Positions 17,249-25,156 of a stretch of DNA of 64,000 bases are shown piece after piece. Source of the stretch: Saccharothrix carnea (GTDB taxonomy: Bacteria > Actinomycetota > Actinomycetes > Mycobacteriales > Pseudonocardiaceae); the NCBI RefSeq assembly GCF_003014735.1, contig NZ_PYAX01000004.1, positions 558,001 to 622,000 on the forward strand, given 5' to 3'. Both the position numbers and the translations under genes were made by a program. Numbering within the stretch: position 1 is the first letter of the stretch; every line of letters starts with the position of its first letter. The notes under the pieces are model-generated. The model saw nothing but the letters and a program-made list of their open reading frames with translations, had not been told where the DNA came from and ran no database searches.

Positions 17249-18031
17249 ATGCGCGTGAACGGCATCGACATCGCTTACGACGACCAGGGGGACGGCCTTG
17301 CGGTGCTGTTCGTGCACGGCCACCCGTTCGACCGCTCGCTGTGGCGGCCTCAGGCCGAACACCTCCGTGCGCGTTACCGGGTCATCGTCCCTGACCTGCG
17401 TGGATACGGTGAGACGACGGTGGTTCCCGGCACGACGCCGTTGGGCGTGTTCGCGGACGACCTGGTCGGGCTGCTCGACGGGCTCGGGCTCGACCGGGTG
17501 GTGCTGTGCGGGCTGTCGCTGGGCGGCCAGATCGTGATGGAATTGCACCGCGCGCACCCGTCACGGGTCCGTGCACTGGTCCTGGCGGACACCTTCCCCG
17601 AGGGGGAGACGCCGGAGGGCCGCGAGATGCGGTACGGGATGGCCGAGCGCCTGGTGCGGGAGGGCATGGGCCCCTACGCCGACGAGGTGCTGGACAAGAT
17701 GATCTCGCCGCGCAACGTCGTCGCGTTGCCGGACGTGGCCGACCACGTGCTGCGGATGATGCGCGGCACGTCGCCGGAGGGTGCCGCGGCGGCGTTGCGC
17801 GGGCGGGCGGAACGGCCCGACTACGTGGACTCCCTGGCCCGCACCACCGTGCCCGCGCTGGTGGTCGTCGGTGAGGAGGACGAGTACACGCCGGTGGCGG
17901 TGGCCGAGAAGATGCACTCGATCATCCCCGGCTCGACGCTCGCGGTGATCCCCGGCGCGGGGCACCTGCCCAACCTCGAACGGCCCGAGGAGTTCAACGA
18001 CGCGCTTGAGCGGTTCCTCGCGACGGTGTGA
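17249..18031 (+). CDS. Alpha/beta hydrolase
   Basis: 260 residues. Classical fold: LFVHGHPFDRSLW oxyanion region, the nucleophile elbow CGLSLGGQ (Ser), the acid Asp in VVGEEDEYTPV and the catalytic His in GAGHLPNLERP. It resembles 3-oxoadipate enol-lactonase and related esterases, but the substrate cannot be named. ATG 17249 follows a GAGGGGGA ribosome site. It is divergent from, and likely controlled by, the MocR regulator, so it may act on an amino-compound derivative (inference). Its 3' end overlaps the convergent kinase gene by 38 bp. Confidence 0.85.
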   Translation: MRVNGIDIAYDDQGDGLAVLFVHGHPFDRSLWRPQAEHLRARYRVIVPDLRGYGETTVVPGTTPLGVFADDLVGLLDGLGLDRVVLCGLSLGGQIVMELHRAHPSRVRALVLADTFPEGETPEGREMRYGMAERLVREGMGPYADEVLDKMISPRNVVALPDVADHVLRMMRGTSPEGAAAALRGRAERPDYVDSLARTTVPALVVVGEEDEYTPVAVAEKMHSIIPGSTLAVIPGAGHLPNLERPEEFNDALERFLATV

Positions 18032-18866
18032 CCGGCGTGCGGACCCCGCACAGGAGCCGGTCGCGGGGCAGGGCGGTCGGGGCGGGGCGGAGGCGGTCGG
18101 CGACCTGGGCCGCGGTGGGGCGTCGGCGGGCGGACAGGGACGTCATCAGGGTCAGCAGGCGGGCCAGGCCGGCGGGCAGGTCCCGCGGGATCTCGGGCGG
18201 GCGGTGCAGGCGGGCGATGGCGGCGTCCACCCGGTTGCCCTGGTACTCGCGGTAGCCGGTGAGGCACTCCAGCAGGACCAGGCCGAGCGCGTAGACGTCC
18301 GCGGGCGGGCCGACGTCCTCGCCGCGCACCTGCTCCGGTGCCAGGTAGGCGGCGGTGCCGACGACCTCGTTGGTGTTGGTGAGCCGGGTCGAGCCGAGCG
18401 AGCGGGCCAGGCCGAAGTCGGCCAGGTAGGCGGTGTCGGAGTCGTCGAGCAGGACGTTGGACGGCTTCAGGTCCCGGTGCACGATCGCCTGGTCGTGCAC
18501 GTGGGCGAGGGTGTCGGCGACCTGGTGGCCGAGCGCGCGGACCTGCGCGGGCGTCAACGTGCCGTCGACCAGGCGGTCACGCAGCGTCGTGCCTTCGACC
18601 AACTGCATGACCACGAACGACACCTCACCGCACGTGCCGACGTCGTAGACGGACAGCAGCCCGGGGTGCGACAACCCGGCCAACGTCCGCACCTCGTTGT
18701 CGAACCGGCGCTCGTCCACCTCCCCGCCGCGGAACACCTTGACCGCGACGAACCGCCGGAGCAGCACGTCCCACCCCCGGTGCACCTCCGCCGCACCGCC
18801 CGCGCCGAGCTTGCCCGTCAACTGGTAGCGACCGGCGAGAACGCGCTGCTCGGTGGCCAACGACAT
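17994..18866 (-). CDS. Cytosolic Ser/Thr protein kinase (Hanks type)
   Basis: 290 residues, almost entirely kinase domain. Visible motifs are GAGGAAEVHRG (P-loop), Lys43, Glu58, HRDLKPSN (Asp132, Asn137), DFG (Asp150), GTAAYLAPEQ and the C-lobe DVYALGLVLLECLTG. There is no transmembrane or sensor segment, unlike most actinomycete PknB-type kinases. ATG 18866 follows GAAGGGTGGGG and gives the normal start just before the RYQLTGKLG motif. Substrates are unknown. Confidence 0.87.
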   Translation of the reverse strand: MSLATEQRVLAGRYQLTGKLGAGGAAEVHRGWDVLLRRFVAVKVFRGGEVDERRFDNEVRTLAGLSHPGLLSVYDVGTCGEVSFVVMQLVEGTTLRDRLVDGTLTPAQVRALGHQVADTLAHVHDQAIVHRDLKPSNVLLDDSDTAYLADFGLARSLGSTRLTNTNEVVGTAAYLAPEQVRGEDVGPPADVYALGLVLLECLTGYREYQGNRVDAAIARLHRPPEIPRDLPAGLARLLTLMTSLSARRRPTAAQVADRLRPAPTALPRDRLLCGVRTPVTPSRGTAQARR

Positions 18867-19016
18867 GGCCCCACCCTTCGGGTCGCCTATCCAGACGCCT
18901 CCGAATTCCCGGACCACGACCTCGCCAAACGCCGAGCCGGCTCCCGTCGGAACACCGGTGGCGGACCGGACGCCCGGCAGACCGGCGGCGCAGCGGACGT
19001 GTGGCGGAGCGGCGGG

Positions 19017-19967
19017 TCAGTGGCCGAGTTGGGCGCAGCGGTCGGTGCCCGGGCAGTTGCGGATCAGCTGGACCTCCGGCAGCTGGGTGATCGTGGCCGG
19101 AGGGCTGGTGGCGTGGCCCGGCCAGCGGATGGAGATGGCCATGGACGAGGCGTTGTTCGCGTACGACTTCTCGAGCAGGGAACGGTCGCCGTTGACGATG
19201 TTCACCACGTCGTACACGCCGGACGGCACCTTGCTGATGTCGAGCCACTGGAAGTCGACGGTGAACGGGTAGTCGTCGCCGTACCCGGCCGAGATGCCCT
19301 GCACCACGCTCAACGCCTCCGGCTCGTGGTGGCCGCACCGGTTCTTCCGCAGGAACGCCGACAGCCGACCCTGCGGGCTGCCGGCGTCGGCCGGGCGGCT
19401 CGCCACGTCGTCGGGCGTCACGTAGCGGTCGCCCAGGCAGAAGCCGTTCTTCCGGTCGGCCACCACCGTGTCACCCGAAGGTGTGCGGAGTTGGAAGTGC
19501 TCGAAGCCCAGCAGGTGCCAGTGCTCGTGGGTAACCGCCGGCTCGTAGTACAGGGTCGCCGGGACGGGCCGCTGCGACTGCTCGTACGACATCGGGATCG
19601 AATCGTCCACAGCGGATTGGAACGCCTGCCGCGCGGACATCCGCGGCTGCCCGGTGTGGCCGCGGCTGCCGTGGATCAGCAGCGGGCCGTCGCCGATGTT
19701 GTCCGCCGAGGTGGTGAACCTCAGCCGGACCGCCCCGATCGAGCCCTTCCGCACGCACTCGCCGTTCGGCGCGGCCGGGTCGGCGACCGGGCACACGTCC
19801 CAGTCCACGCACCGCGACAGGTCGCCGGAGTAACCGCCCGAGCACCCCACCGGCGCCTGCCGGAGGTCGGGCAGCAGCACCGACCCCGTGGCCCGGGCGG
19901 GCAGCGGACCCAGCGCGACCGCCACGAGCACCGCCGTGGCGAACAGGACCACGTGTCTTCGCACCAC
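19017..19967 (-). CDS. Secreted lysyl-oxidase-family copper protein
   Basis: 316 residues with a signal peptide of ~26 residues (ending PARA). The lysyl oxidase copper motif HEHWH is at 147-151, followed by LLGFEHFQL. Several Cys occur in the N-terminal third (Cys42, 53, 59, 71) and there is a VDFQWLDIS segment as in the family. Such enzymes oxidise primary amines to aldehydes outside the cell; in bacteria the substrates are mostly unknown. The start is one of two adjacent GTG codons (19967 or 19964), without a strong ribosome site. It is divergent from the epimerase gene. Confidence 0.83.
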   Translation of the reverse strand: MVRRHVVLFATAVLVAVALGPLPARATGSVLLPDLRQAPVGCSGGYSGDLSRCVDWDVCPVADPAAPNGECVRKGSIGAVRLRFTTSADNIGDGPLLIHGSRGHTGQPRMSARQAFQSAVDDSIPMSYEQSQRPVPATLYYEPAVTHEHWHLLGFEHFQLRTPSGDTVVADRKNGFCLGDRYVTPDDVASRPADAGSPQGRLSAFLRKNRCGHHEPEALSVVQGISAGYGDDYPFTVDFQWLDISKVPSGVYDVVNIVNGDRSLLEKSYANNASSMAISIRWPGHATSPPATITQLPEVQLIRNCPGTDRCAQLGH

Positions 19968-20005
19968 CGGAACCGTCCAATCCAGAATGATCCACTCACC
20001 AATCT

Positions 20006-20067
20006 ACTGAGCCACCCCGGCAACCCGACCCCGAGCACCGCCAAGTTCACTCGATCGACTGAGCCAC
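20006..20067. repeat. ACTGAGCCAC direct repeat in divergent spacer
   Basis: ACTGAGCCAC occurs at 20006-20015 and 20058-20067. Both copies are preceded by a CACTC-containing stretch, so the repeated unit is about 20 bp with a small indel. It lies between the lysyl-oxidase-like gene and the epimerase gene and could be a regulator site. Confidence 0.45.
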
Positions 20068-20140
20068 AAGGGAAATCCCCCGCCGGGACTCTAACCTTCA
20101 CCGCGATCGCGCCCCGGGCGCGCGTCGTCCGCGACTGGAG

Positions 20141-21352
20141 GTGGGTCCGATAGACCAGGGAGTTCCCGGCACCGTCACGATGGTGTGCGGCACCAGGCCC
20201 GAGCTGATCAAGCTCGCCCCGCTGATCCGCGTGCTGGGTGCCGACGCCACCGTCGTCTACACCGGACAGCACTACGACACCGCGATGTACCACCGGATCC
20301 GTCAGGACATCGGCCGACCGGGGCGGTTCCACGAGCTGGCCGTGGGCGGTGGCAGGCGCGGCGGTCAGCTCGGCGCGGCCATCGCGGCGGTGGACGAGGT
20401 GCTGGCGCAGCACCCGACGAACGCGGTCATCGTGCAGGGCGACACCACGTCCGCGCTCGCGGGCGCGTTGGCCGCCAACGCCAACGACGTGCCGCTGGTG
20501 CACGTCGAAGCGGGCCTGCGCAGCTTCGACCGGGCGATGCCCGAGGAGCACAACCGGGTGGCCATCGACCACCTCGCCGACCTGTGCTGCGCGCCGACAC
20601 CGCTCAACCGCACCAACCTGCTGGCCGAGGGCGTGCCCGACGAGCGCATCGCGATCACCGGCAACACCGTGGTGGAGGCCCTCGTCACGGCGCTGCCCGG
20701 GCGGGACGAGGAAGCCGTCGTGCTGGCCGCGCACGAGCTCCGGCGCGACGGCTACGTGCTGGCCACCGTCCACCGCCCCGAGAACGTGGACGACCCGGTC
20801 AACCTGGAGACGATCCTGCGCGAGCTGAACCGCCTGCCGCTGCCCGTGGTGCTGCCCCTGCACCCGCGCACGGCCAAGCGGGTCGAGGCGTTCGGCCTGA
20901 CCACCCTGCTGCGCCGGCTGAAGGTCGTGGAACCGCAGGCGTACCCGGCGTTCCTGGCGCTGGCCCGGTGCGCCGCCGTGGTCGTGTCGGACTCCGGTGG
21001 CATCCAGGAGGAGGTCAGCGTCCTGAAGCGGCCGGTGGTCGTGGTGCGCCGCAGCACCGAACGCCCCGAGATCGAGGGCACGTTCGGCACGCTCGTGCCG
21101 CCGGGTCCGCGGCTGTGCGCGGAAGTGCTGCGGTGGCTGGACGACGTGCCGGGCCACCGGGAACGCCTGGAGCACATCCCCTCGCCGTACGGCACCGGCT
21201 CGCCGTCGGCCCGGATCGCCGCCGCGCTCGGGCAGCTGGTCCGCGGCGAGCCGGGGTACGCCCGGCAGCTCAGCCCGGAACGGGTTGTGGTGCCCCCGCC
21301 AGCGTCGCGACGACCCGCCGCGCGAGTCCCACACTCGAATTCCAGCTCGTGA
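20141..21352 (+). CDS. wecB: UDP-N-acetylglucosamine 2-epimerase (non-hydrolysing)
   Basis: About 400 residues. Motifs are GTRPELIKLAP, GDTTSALAGALAA, HVEAGLRSFDRAMPEEHNR, HRPENVDDP and SDSGGIQEE, which cover the substrate and UDP sites of WecB/MnaA. It interconverts UDP-GlcNAc and UDP-ManNAc, feeding the adjacent polysaccharide genes. The start is unclear. A GGAGG site (20137-20141) overlaps the first in-frame GTG (20141), and the codon at the ideal distance is ATA (20150); ATG 20180 would remove the N-terminal strand. The 3' end overlaps the convergent oxidoreductase gene by 83 bp. Confidence 0.88.
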   Translation: MGPIDQGVPGTVTMVCGTRPELIKLAPLIRVLGADATVVYTGQHYDTAMYHRIRQDIGRPGRFHELAVGGGRRGGQLGAAIAAVDEVLAQHPTNAVIVQGDTTSALAGALAANANDVPLVHVEAGLRSFDRAMPEEHNRVAIDHLADLCCAPTPLNRTNLLAEGVPDERIAITGNTVVEALVTALPGRDEEAVVLAAHELRRDGYVLATVHRPENVDDPVNLETILRELNRLPLPVVLPLHPRTAKRVEAFGLTTLLRRLKVVEPQAYPAFLALARCAAVVVSDSGGIQEEVSVLKRPVVVVRRSTERPEIEGTFGTLVPPGPRLCAEVLRWLDDVPGHRERLEHIPSPYGTGSPSARIAAALGQLVRGEPGYARQLSPERVVVPPPASRRPAARVPHSNSSS

Positions 21353-22577
21353 CGTCCGGGTAGACGTGCGCGGTGGTCGCCAGCAGCAGCGGTGTGCCGG
21401 CGACCACCACGGGCGGGCGGCGCGCGAGGTACCCGAGCGGGTACACCGGTTCCACGAACGGCGCCTTGAACACCCGCACGTCCTCAACGTCGTCGCGGCG
21501 CAACGAGGGGTGCAGGTCCAGCAGCTGCGAGGTCCACCGCGCCGCGACGGCGGCCTCGTCCTCCCGGAACAGCGCGGACTCCCGGTCGGTGTACCGCATC
21601 GCGTAGACGAGGTGCCGCCCGTCGTACGGCTCGACCCCGGCCAGCGGCGTCATCTGGATCAGCCCGTCGAACTCCGTGCCCGACCGCACGACCGGCGTCC
21701 AGTAGTGCCCCGACAACGGCCGGCGCAGGAAGAACAGCGCGTTCACCACGCCCTGGTACGGCAGCCGCACCTCGGGCAGCCGCGCGGCCAGGTCGTCGTC
21801 GGCGAGCTGCCGCAGCAACGGCAGCGGCAGCGTCGACACCACCCGGTCCGCCGTCACGGCCTCGTCGCCGTCCAGGGCGATCCGCACCCGGCCGTCGACC
21901 ACGCCGAGCCGCCGCACCGGCGCGTCCAGCCGCACCACCCCGCCACCGGCCTCGATGGACGCCCTCAGCGCGTCGATCACGGCCCGGTAGCCGCCGTCCG
22001 GATACCCGCGCACCGACACGGCGCCCTCGCGGCCCAGGCGCTGCCACAGGTACAGCGCGGGCACGTCGCCGAACCGCGCGCCGAACTTCGCCCCGAACAG
22101 CGGGGCGAGCAGCAGTTCCCACACCCGGTCGCCGTACAGGCCGCGCAGCCAGTCCTCGGTGCGCGTGCCGTCGAGGTCCTTCCCGCGCCCCAACCGCCGC
22201 AGCAGCACCGAGACCGCGCCGAACCTCAGCCGGTCGAGAACACCCAACGGGGTGAACTTGAGCAGGTCCAGCGCCGTGTTGAACGGGAACGCGCGGCCGT
22301 CCACGACCATGCCCATCCGGGTGGGCCGCCACGCGATCGAGTCGCGCAGGCCGAGTTCGCCGAGCAGGTCGAGCAGGTGGTCGTCGGTCGGCATCACGCA
22401 GTGGTAGAAGCGCTCCACCCACCGGTCGCGCCAGGCGAAGAACGTGCCCAGCCCGCCGAGCTGGTCGCTGCCCTCCAGCAGCGTCACCCGGGTGCCCGCC
22501 CGCACCAGCCGGTGCGCGGTGGCCAGGCCGCAGATCCCGCCGCCGACGACCACCACGTGCCCGTGGTCGGTGCCCAT
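21270..22577 (-). CDS. FAD-dependent oxidoreductase (protoporphyrinogen-oxidase-like amine oxidase fold)
   Basis: 435 residues with an N-terminal dinucleotide-binding motif (VVVVGGGICGLATAHRLV), the second Gly-rich motif (EGSDQLGGLGT) and a C-terminal FAD contact near TSWNSSVG. It belongs to the NAD(P)-binding amine-oxidase/protoporphyrinogen-oxidase-like group, often found beside sugar-transfer genes, where such enzymes may desaturate a lipid carrier or a sugar. It is translationally coupled to the GT2 gene (TGATG overlap at 22577), so it probably acts with it. Confidence 0.83.
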   Translation of the reverse strand: MGTDHGHVVVVGGGICGLATAHRLVRAGTRVTLLEGSDQLGGLGTFFAWRDRWVERFYHCVMPTDDHLLDLLGELGLRDSIAWRPTRMGMVVDGRAFPFNTALDLLKFTPLGVLDRLRFGAVSVLLRRLGRGKDLDGTRTEDWLRGLYGDRVWELLLAPLFGAKFGARFGDVPALYLWQRLGREGAVSVRGYPDGGYRAVIDALRASIEAGGGVVRLDAPVRRLGVVDGRVRIALDGDEAVTADRVVSTLPLPLLRQLADDDLAARLPEVRLPYQGVVNALFFLRRPLSGHYWTPVVRSGTEFDGLIQMTPLAGVEPYDGRHLVYAMRYTDRESALFREDEAAVAARWTSQLLDLHPSLRRDDVEDVRVFKAPFVEPVYPLGYLARRPPVVVAGTPLLLATTAHVYPDVTSWNSSVGLARRVVATLAGAPQPVPG

Positions 22578-23419
22578 CACAGCGCCCGGTACGGCGCGGG
22601 CGAGAGCCGGTCGCGGACCAGCAGCTTCACGTACTGCCAGACGGTGCGGGCGATCCGGATCTTGCTCGGGCCGCGCTTGCGGTCGTAGCGCAGCGCCAGC
22701 GGCACCTCGGTGACCACCGGACGGCAGTGCCGCAGCTTGAGCAGCAGCTCGACCATGCACGCGAACCCGCGTTCCTCGATCAGCCGCTCGCCCCAGTGCC
22801 GCTCGGCGCGGACCAGCAGGCTGACCCGGTAGGCGCGGAAGCCGCTGGTGAAGTCGCGCACGCCCTCGACCCGCAGCACGCGGCGGAACAGCGCGGCGGC
22901 GCCCCGGGACAGCAGCCGGCGCAGCACGGGCGCGGTCGCGTCGTCGCCACCGTCGACGAACCGGGAGCAGATCACCACGTCCGCGCCCGCCTCGATCTCC
23001 CGCTCCAGCCGCTCGATCAGCGCGGGGTCGTGGGTGTCGTCGGCGTCCATCACGATGACGACGTCCTCCTGGTCGGCCTTGGCCAGCACGGCGCGCAGTC
23101 CTGATTGGACGGCCTGGCCGAGGCCGAGGTTGACCGGGTGGCTGACCAGCCGCACGTCGAGGCCGGGCCAGCCCTCGGCGACGACGTCGGCGGTGCCGTC
23201 CGACGAGCCGTCGTCGACGACCCAGGCGGTGAGCTTGCCGGTGCGCGCGACTTCGGCGAGCCGGGTGAGCAGCGGCGGCAGCGAGGCCGCCTCGTTGTAG
23301 GCGGGCAGCACGACGTGGGCACGGGCTTGGGTGCGCGCGCCGCCGGAGAGGGCCGGTCCGCCCTGTTCCGACGTGGTGCGCACGTCGCCTTCATCGACGC
23401 TCAATGGGCCCCATTTCAC
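22577..23419 (-). CDS. Family 2 glycosyltransferase (dolichol-phosphate mannosyltransferase-like)
   Basis: 280 residues. GT-A fold with VVLPAYNEAASLPPLL, VDDGSSDGT and the metal-binding DADDTHDP, then GFRAYRVSLLVRAERHWGERL as in polyprenyl-phosphate glycosyltransferases. There are no C-terminal transmembrane helices. It would move a sugar from a nucleotide donor to a lipid phosphate. GTG 23419 lacks a clear ribosome site; GTG 23383 has GAAGG 4 nt upstream and may be the true start. It is the first gene of a two-gene unit with the FAD oxidoreductase. Confidence 0.82.
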   Translation of the reverse strand: MKWGPLSVDEGDVRTTSEQGGPALSGGARTQARAHVVLPAYNEAASLPPLLTRLAEVARTGKLTAWVVDDGSSDGTADVVAEGWPGLDVRLVSHPVNLGLGQAVQSGLRAVLAKADQEDVVIVMDADDTHDPALIERLEREIEAGADVVICSRFVDGGDDATAPVLRRLLSRGAAALFRRVLRVEGVRDFTSGFRAYRVSLLVRAERHWGERLIEERGFACMVELLLKLRHCRPVVTEVPLALRYDRKRGPSKIRIARTVWQYVKLLVRDRLSPAPYRAL

Positions 23420-23434
23420 TGGATGGCGGATGAC

Positions 23435-23460
23435 GGTCCAGAATTATTCGCCTCTGGACC
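23435..23460. promoter_or_regulatory. Perfect inverted repeat upstream of GT2 gene
   Basis: GGTCCAGA (23435-23442) and TCTGGACC (23453-23460) are perfect inverted copies with a 10-nt AT-rich spacer. They end 16 bp upstream of the GT2 start, within an unusually AT-rich divergent spacer of 270 bp (23420-23689) that must drive both polysaccharide transcripts. This may be a repressor or activator site, or a 5' leader hairpin. Confidence 0.5.
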
Positions 23461-23689
23461 GCGACGGGATTCGACCACCCCGGTGCTATCTCGTCGCACG
23501 TCAGGATGAATTATCGGAGGACAGGGACCACGGGGCTACCAGAAAGGGGCAGAGTGATCACCGAAAGAGTGAATTAGCGCCGATGAATCACGCTTGATGC
23601 ACACCGAGTGAGCAGAGCTTCCCGTTCGGATGGTCTCGAACGGGTGACCAAAATAATCGGGTTCATGGTGGGAAGGACGTCGTCCGGAT

Positions 23690-25156
23690 GTGGTGTGGCG
23701 TGGACGGGACGCGCTCGGTCCCTGGCAGGGGTGGTCCGAGGTGAACGGGGTCGGCTCGGCGACCACCCCGACCCTGGTGTCGCGGTGGCGGCACCCGAGG
23801 CCGCGCGAGGCGTCGGGGTCGGACCTGCTGCGGCGGGTGAACGCGGTGGCGGTGCTGCTGGTCGCGGTGGACGTGACGGCGGTGGCCGCGGTGGCGGTCC
23901 GGTACTCGCCGGGCGTGCGCTGGACCGCTGTGGTCGCGGCGGCGCTGCTGGGCGTGCGGGCCGCGTGCCGGCTGTACCGGCGGCGGCTGTGGCTGTCCTG
24001 GTTCCACGACCTGCCGCGCTCGGCGGCGGCGACGGCGGTGGCGTTCGCCCTGGTCACGCTGGCGGGGATGGTCGGCGGCGCACCACCGGAGACGGCCTTC
24101 GCCACCCAGTGGGCGGTGCTGGCGTTCGCCGCGCTGAGCGAACCGGCCCGGCTGTTCGTGTTCGCCTTCGGCCGCTGGTGCCGGCGGAGGTTCCACCGGT
24201 GCGACCGCACGATCGTGGTCGGCGCCGGGAAGGTCGGCGTCGACCTGGTCGGCGCGATGCTGGCGCACCCGGAGTTCGGCCTGCGCCCGGTCGGGTTCGT
24301 CGACCCGGAGCCCGCGCTGGACCGCGCCACCCTGCCGGTCGAGCTCATGGACGAGGACCTCGCCGGGGCCATCACCCGGCTGGGGGTCGGCACGGTCGTG
24401 CTGGCGTTCTCCCACGCCCGCGAGTCGTCGGTGGTCGACTCGGCGATCACCGCGCACCGGCTCGGCTGCACCACCCTGGTCGTGCCGCGGATGTTCGAGC
24501 TGTACCAGGACGGCCCGGACATCGAACGGCTGCGCAGCTACCCGCTGATGCGGCTGGGCACCGCGCCGACCAGCAGGCCGAGCTGGTGGGTCAAGCGCGG
24601 CATGGACGTGCTGCTGGCCGCCGTGGCGCTGGTCGTGTTCGCGCCGGTGATCGCGCTGTGCGCGCTGGCGGTGCTGCTGGAGAGCGGTCGGCCGGTGATC
24701 TTCCGGCAGGTGCGGGTCGGGATGGACGATCAGCCGTTCGTGCTCTACAAGCTGCGCAGCGTGAGAATGAACGGTGAAGACGATTCCCAAGTCACCTGGT
24801 CGGTGGTCGGGGATCACCGGGTCGGGCCAGTCGGCCGATTCCTGCGCAGGACTTCATTGGACGAACTGCCGCAGTTGTGGAACATCATCCGGGGCGACAT
24901 GTCCATCGTCGGCCCGCGCCCGGAACGGCCCGGTTTCGTTCGCGAGTTCTCGGCCATCCACGAGCTATACTGGGCCCGCCACCGCGTTCCGACGGGGCTG
25001 ACCGGCCTCGCGCAAGTGCACGGCCTGCGGGGCGACACCTCGATTGTCGACCGGTCCCGATACGACAACTACTACATAGCCAACTGGTCGTTGTGGCTGG
25101 ACGTGAAAATCCTGTTGCAGACGGTGGGTGAACTGTTGTGCCGAAGGAACCGCTGA
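23690..25156 (+). CDS. WbaP-type polyprenyl-phosphate hexose-1-phosphate transferase
   Basis: 488 residues. The N-terminal half has several hydrophobic helices (~45-170) and a Rossmann-like middle domain (IVVGAGKVGVDLVGAM). The C-terminal catalytic module begins with a membrane helix after WWVKRGMDVLLAAV and shows FRQVRVGMDDQPFVLYKLRSVR and SLDELPQLWNIIRGDMSIVG. This is the bacterial sugar transferase that starts lipid-linked glycans by placing hexose-1-phosphate on undecaprenyl phosphate at the membrane. GTG 23690 has GGAAGGA 12 nt upstream; GTG 23741 is another possible start. Confidence 0.9.
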   Translation: MVWRGRDALGPWQGWSEVNGVGSATTPTLVSRWRHPRPREASGSDLLRRVNAVAVLLVAVDVTAVAAVAVRYSPGVRWTAVVAAALLGVRAACRLYRRRLWLSWFHDLPRSAAATAVAFALVTLAGMVGGAPPETAFATQWAVLAFAALSEPARLFVFAFGRWCRRRFHRCDRTIVVGAGKVGVDLVGAMLAHPEFGLRPVGFVDPEPALDRATLPVELMDEDLAGAITRLGVGTVVLAFSHARESSVVDSAITAHRLGCTTLVVPRMFELYQDGPDIERLRSYPLMRLGTAPTSRPSWWVKRGMDVLLAAVALVVFAPVIALCALAVLLESGRPVIFRQVRVGMDDQPFVLYKLRSVRMNGEDDSQVTWSVVGDHRVGPVGRFLRRTSLDELPQLWNIIRGDMSIVGPRPERPGFVREFSAIHELYWARHRVPTGLTGLAQVHGLRGDTSIVDRSRYDNYYIANWSLWLDVKILLQTVGELLCRRNR

